Origin: DT-110 sp030148525
Lineage (GTDB): Bacteria; Bacteroidota; Bacteroidia; Chitinophagales; Saprospiraceae
DNA length: 64,000 nt
Assembly (NCBI GenBank): GCA_965227445.1
Contig: OZ245751.1
Coordinates: forward strand, 5,952,001-6,016,000
Direction: 5' to 3'
Below, in pieces: positions 60,694 through 64,000 of the stretch. Each line of letters begins with the position of its first letter. Within the stretch, counting starts at the first letter, position 1. The notes under the pieces were generated by a model. The model was not told the origin of the DNA and searched no databases. It was given only the letters and a program-made list of their open reading frames with translations. The translations under genes and the position numbers were made by a program.

Positions 60694-61743
60694 ATGACCG
60701 ATATTGATTCTTCTGCACCCGTATTGGTTACCGGCGCCTCAGGGTATATAGCTTCCTGGATCGTTCGTTTCCTTCTGGAAGGTGGTTATACGGTACACGG
60801 TACGGTGCGCGATATGCGGCAGGGGCAAAAGTTTGGGCACCTGTATGAGCTGGCTAAAAAGGAGAAGGGCAGCTTACGCCTGTTCGAAGCTGATCTGTTG
60901 CACGAAGGGGCGTTCCGTAAGGCAATGGAAGGCTGTGGGGTGGTAATTCACACTGCATCTCCCTTCCGCCTAAAGGTGAAAGATCCCCGGCAAGACCTGG
61001 TGGATCCCGCCCGGAAAGGCACCCTCAACGTGCTGGCAACGGTGAATGAACTAGACACGGTGCAGCGGGTCGTGCTGACTTCCAGTGTAGCTGCCGTCTA
61101 CGGTGATGCCATAGAATTAGCCGACAAACCCAACGGCATGTTTACGGAGGATGACTGGAACCTGCGGGCCGATCTTGATTATCAACCCTATAGTTTTTCC
61201 AAAACGATAGCCGAAAAAGAAGCCTGGGCCCTGGCCGAAGCGCAGGACCGCTGGAGTATGGTGGCCTTGCAACCGGGTTTCGTACTGGGCCCTTCCCTGA
61301 GCGATCGGTCCGATAGTACCAGTATCGACTTTATGCTATCGATGGTGAACGGCAATTTTAAGTCGGGAGTGCCCGATCTGTACTTCGGGATCGTAGACGT
61401 GCGGGACGTTGCTCAGGCTCATATCAGGGCAGGATTCAATCCCGAGGCCTCGGGGCGCAACATCCTGACGGCCGATGAGCTGGGGGTACTGGAGATGGGG
61501 GCTATTTTGCGTACGGAGTTTGGGAAGAAATACCCATTGCCAAGGCGAATTTTGCCGAAATGGCTACTGTACATATTGGGCCCCTTTCGGGGCTACTCAT
61601 GGAGCTACATTCGGCGCAACGCAGGCTATCCCGTGCGCTTTGACAATTCGTGTTCGATGGAGAATCTGGGGATGACTTACCGGCCCGTATCTGAAACCTT
61701 GATCGAGCAAGTGCATGACTTTGAGCGAAAGGGTATGATCTGA
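60694..61743 (+). CDS. NAD-dependent epimerase/dehydratase-like SDR (dihydroflavonol-reductase-like) (349 aa)
   Basis: Extended SDR with the Rossmann motif VTGASGYIASWIVR, VVIHTASPF, Ser in LTSSVAAVYG, and YSFSK as the YxxxK catalytic pair (Y170-K174 approx). The FxxGP-type region (LQPGFVLGPS) and length of about 350 residues resemble dihydroflavonol-4-reductase-like proteins, which reduce aldehydes or ketones with NADPH in bacteria. The true substrate is unknown. It stands alone, with convergent lytic transglycosylase downstream and a weak hairpin (AAGCCCACC/GGTGGGTGAGCTT near 61785-61810) as a possible terminator. Confidence 0.87.
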   Translation: MTDIDSSAPVLVTGASGYIASWIVRFLLEGGYTVHGTVRDMRQGQKFGHLYELAKKEKGSLRLFEADLLHEGAFRKAMEGCGVVIHTASPFRLKVKDPRQDLVDPARKGTLNVLATVNELDTVQRVVLTSSVAAVYGDAIELADKPNGMFTEDDWNLRADLDYQPYSFSKTIAEKEAWALAEAQDRWSMVALQPGFVLGPSLSDRSDSTSIDFMLSMVNGNFKSGVPDLYFGIVDVRDVAQAHIRAGFNPEASGRNILTADELGVLEMGAILRTEFGKKYPLPRRILPKWLLYILGPFRGYSWSYIRRNAGYPVRFDNSCSMENLGMTYRPVSETLIEQVHDFERKGMI

Positions 61744-61845
61744 AGCCATCTTAAAAATATTTTTAAACCGGCTTCCAAAAAGAAAAGCCCACCCTGGTGG
61801 GTGAGCTTCCTTGGTACAAATTTCCTTATTGACTAGTATTAGCTT

Positions 61846-62970
61846 CTAAGCGCGATTGATCAGGTAGGCTCTGGATAGCAAGAGGGTCAGTTCTTGGTTA
61901 AGCACAATGGGCTGATTGCCCAGTCCGTTCCAATCGCGGATTTTTTCTTCTGTGGTCTGGTACATCTTGGCGATTTTTGCCAGGTTGTCGCCGGGAGCTA
62001 CCAGGTAAAGGGTAGGCACCAGGTTTTGTTCTTTGGCTTTCACCTCTTTGGTCAGGTATTCCCGCATCTTTTTGCTGGCCGAAGCCGGCAGGGCCAGAAA
62101 GTTACCTTTGCTGTTCTGCGGGATATATCCTTTCAGGTAGGCCGGATTAATGGCCGAAATATCCCTGTAGCTCAATCCGGTAATCTCTGCGATCTTATTG
62201 AAAGAGAGCGTTTGCTGCACCGTTAGAATCCGCAGATCCTGATTAAAAGATGAAGGCGCTGCGGGGGTCAGTTGGTGCAGGTGGTAGAAGTTGGCGATGT
62301 AGGCGGCGGCGACAAAAGCAGGTACGTACCGCTTGGTTTCCCGCGGCAGATGTGGATACACCTTGGCATATTCACTTGAACCAGCATAGCGAACTGCATT
62401 TTTGACACGGCCTGGTCCGGCATTATAAGCTGAGAGTACCAGTGCCCAGTCATCGAATAAACCATTCAGGTATTTCAACATGCGAGCCGCTGCTTCAGTA
62501 GACTTATAGGGATCAAAGCGCTCATCGACCTGTGCATTTACCAGCAGGCCATGGTGGCGGGCAGTGATACCCATAAGTTGCCACATCCCGGCCGCTCCTA
62601 CGTGCGATTTCACCGTAGGACGCAAACCCGATTCGATCATGGGGAGGTACTTCAACTCTTTGGGTAGCCCATGTAATTCCAGGTAGTGTTCAAATACAGG
62701 GAAAAAGGCAATGGTCCGACCGAGAATTGCTTCGGTTTCGTGACGTCCTGCCAACACGTATTGGTTGATTCGACGCACAACTTCATCGGTATCATCAACC
62801 TCCAAAGGGAGATTGATTGTAGCGAGGCGCTCTTTGATTTGAGCCTCGGTCACGGCGCTTGACCTAAAAACGGGAGAAGTCAGGTCCGTGGTGTTTTCGA
62901 GTGTGGATGTAGATGCTGTACTGAATGTTATGGACATCAATACAACTCCTAGCGTCCATGGGAGTCTCAT
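61846..62970 (-). CDS. Membrane-associated lytic transglycosylase with LysM (MltD-like) (374 aa)
   Basis: Signal peptide to about residue 20. The transglycosylase SLT domain (about 80-215) has the catalytic Glu in LKYLPMIESGLRP, GAAGMWQLMGITARHHGL, and LSAYNAGPGRVKNA. A LysM domain lies near the C-terminus (LYLVAPGDNLAKIAKMYQTTEEKIRDWNGL), and a middle repeat LRILTVQQTLSFNKIAEITGLS looks like another LysM. It cleaves murein glycan strands with formation of 1,6-anhydroMurNAc. The product could feed the LD-carboxypeptidase and epimerase pathway at 3.2-6.5 kb, but they are not linked in an operon. Confidence 0.93.
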   Translation of the reverse strand: MRLPWTLGVVLMSITFSTASTSTLENTTDLTSPVFRSSAVTEAQIKERLATINLPLEVDDTDEVVRRINQYVLAGRHETEAILGRTIAFFPVFEHYLELHGLPKELKYLPMIESGLRPTVKSHVGAAGMWQLMGITARHHGLLVNAQVDERFDPYKSTEAAARMLKYLNGLFDDWALVLSAYNAGPGRVKNAVRYAGSSEYAKVYPHLPRETKRYVPAFVAAAYIANFYHLHQLTPAAPSSFNQDLRILTVQQTLSFNKIAEITGLSYRDISAINPAYLKGYIPQNSKGNFLALPASASKKMREYLTKEVKAKEQNLVPTLYLVAPGDNLAKIAKMYQTTEEKIRDWNGLGNQPIVLNQELTLLLSRAYLINRA

Positions 62971-63695
62971 TGGCTTACTATTTACATGTTCAAAATTGCC
63001 AGCATGCTAGCTGACTGTGGGTTTCATGAACAGGTGTTGTCAAACGAAATAGTATGACCCCTCAATGGGGAAATACCGTTGTAAATCGAGGCAAAGCTAG
63101 ACCCTTCGCCCTTAAAAGTCAATGGATTTGAACGCGGTGACCGGATGGTAACAGTTCGTTAAGGTTAGAAATGGACCCTCATTTAGTTGGGGTAAGAAGT
63201 ACTTAGACCAATAAAATACCGTGATAGTAGGAATCGGAACGGTAAGATTCCTTGGTTGCGGTATACGTTAGGCATAAAAGAAGGTGTATACTCGCCGAAA
63301 TTTTAACATTTCTTTAACGATAGTATACATTGACTAAGCCCTGCACAGAACAGGACATGGCAAAATAAACGAAGGGTAAAAGGAGTGTGTTCATGGGAGG
63401 AGGGCTTTTGGTTGGCCCTCTGTAAATAGTAAGCACTGCTAATATACCAAAAAATGTGGAAAAACACAGACTTATCCACATTTGTAGCAAGATTTACCCT
63501 TTTTTGGGTAAGTACAGGGAGGTGGGTGTAGACTATTACCTAAATGGAAGATAATCAAGGCCCAACCTCCCGGTGTATAGTAGTAGGTATTGGGAATAAG
63601 GATTTAAGATAGTCCTACTACCTGATACCCTGTACCAAATACAGCCTCACGTTAATAAAGAGACACTAATCTTGAAACGAACTTAATAGCACGAT
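62971..63695. other. 725-bp intergenic region, AT-rich, with DnaA-like boxes
   Basis: No gene. A hairpin GGAGGGC/GCCCTC lies at about 63397-63421. TGTGGAAAA at 63455-63463 is one base from a DnaA box in reverse, and TTATCCACA at 63472-63480 is a perfect one. TTACCC/GGGTAA follows at about 63494. This is the longest spacer in the window. Confidence 0.5.
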
Positions 63696-63938
63696 ATGAC
63701 TATCAATATTCTGGCTTTCGGCATCGCCCGCGATATTCTCGGAGGGTCTGAGACAACGATGGAGCTACCCGACGGCATCACAGTGGATGATTTGCGTAAA
63801 AAATTATATTCCGACTATCCGGAATTGTCCAGACTCGCTTCCCTGGCCATCGCCCGCAACAATGAATACGCCGAAGGCCCCGAAGAGATCACCGAGCGAG
63901 ATGAGGTGGTGCTGATTCCGCCGGTAAGCGGTGGGTAG
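63696..63938 (+). CDS. moaD: MoaD/ThiS family sulfur carrier protein (80 aa)
   Basis: Ubiquitin-like beta-grasp protein with the C-terminal Gly-Gly (IPPVSGG) that is activated as a thiocarboxylate. It has INILAFGIARDILGGSE and VTVDDLRKKL-type MoaD residues (VDDLRKKLYSDYPEL), and DEVVLIPPVSGG. MoaD provides sulfur for molybdopterin synthesis. ThiS is a shorter alternative, but length and end fit MoaD better. Other moa genes are probably beyond the right edge. Confidence 0.9.
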   Translation: MTINILAFGIARDILGGSETTMELPDGITVDDLRKKLYSDYPELSRLASLAIARNNEYAEGPEEITERDEVVLIPPVSGG

Positions 63939-63940
63939 GA

Positions 63941-63989
63941 CGGGGCACGGTTTTACGATTTACGACTCACGATTTACGGTTTACGGCTC
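63941..63989. repeat. 7-bp repeat tract after moaD
   Basis: Units ACGATTT, ACGACTC, ACGATTT, ACGGTTT, ACGGCTC start directly after the moaD stop and run towards the window end. Confidence 0.7.
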
Positions 63990-64000
63990 TTTGCGCTCCA

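Noticed and set aside
62971..63695. Firm call of a chromosomal origin
   Set aside because: Only one perfect and one near DnaA box, and no dnaA gene or clear unwinding repeats nearby.
1..64000. Prophage, insertion sequence with transposase, restriction or other defence islands
   Set aside because: No integrase, transposase, capsid, methylase or nuclease genes are recognisable.

Overview
The window looks like chromosomal DNA of a free-living bacterium of the phylum Bacteroidota, most likely Saprospiria (Lewinella-like). The grounds are secreted proteins ending in type IX secretion (T9SS) sorting domains, a TonB receptor with a carboxypeptidase-regulatory N-terminal domain, DUF5916 and DUF2490 outer-membrane proteins, promoter boxes of the Bacteroidota type TAnnTTTG, and GC content a little above 50%. 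The exact genus is an inference. I see no prophage, transposase, CRISPR array or rRNA.

Layout. 1-3.1 kb: a cut-off lipoprotein, a DUF5996 gene with an internal deletion, a small membrane protein, a 166-bp repeat element with terminal inverted repeats, and a GT-C glycosyltransferase. 3.2-6.5 kb: a murein-peptide recycling group (LD-carboxypeptidase, dipeptide epimerase, AOS-type PLP enzyme). 6.9-7.7 kb: an MtfA-like protein with a broken zinc motif. 7.9-15.8 kb: a promoter, tRNA-Phe, a His5 leader peptide with attenuator, and a complete histidine operon hisGDCBHAF-IE. 15.9-25.6 kb: ogt, three exported proteins, a DUF2490 barrel, a HipA-like kinase with DUF3037, another T9SS protein, kynureninase and a CsgG protein. 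27.4-36.3 kb: two divergent operons with a lipid or acyl flavour (symporter, hydrolase, SDR; TonB receptor, KAS III-like, acyl-CoA ligase). 36.3-64 kb: GT-C, M14 peptidase, a peptidase-propeller-barrel fusion, a ROK kinase, secreted cyanophycinase-like protein, GHL10-NamZ fusion, a soluble-adenylyl-cyclase-like giant, a DUF5916 protein, SCP2, a tricorn-like S41 peptidase, SDR, a lytic transglycosylase and MoaD.

The clearest regulatory system is at 7.9-8.2 kb: a leader peptide with five consecutive His codons, a competing hairpin, and an intrinsic terminator 31 nt before hisG. It starts 12 nt after tRNA-Phe, and the only promoter I recognise lies upstream of the tRNA. This is a readable case of His attenuation in a Bacteroidota genome, probably co-transcribed with a tRNA.

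The intergenic DNA is also unusual. At least a dozen spacers are filled with 7-bp-periodic repeats whose unit sequence differs from place to place. Several of these, including ones inside the his operon, are arranged as long inverted repeats. On top of this are two full copies and two end fragments of a MITE-like element, three copies of a 50-bp palindrome, and two perfect hairpins with 32- and 30-bp arms between convergent genes. Several proteins show missing active-site residues (MtfA-like, KAS III-like, NamZ-like) or complementary half-sites (cyclase), and these are reported separately.
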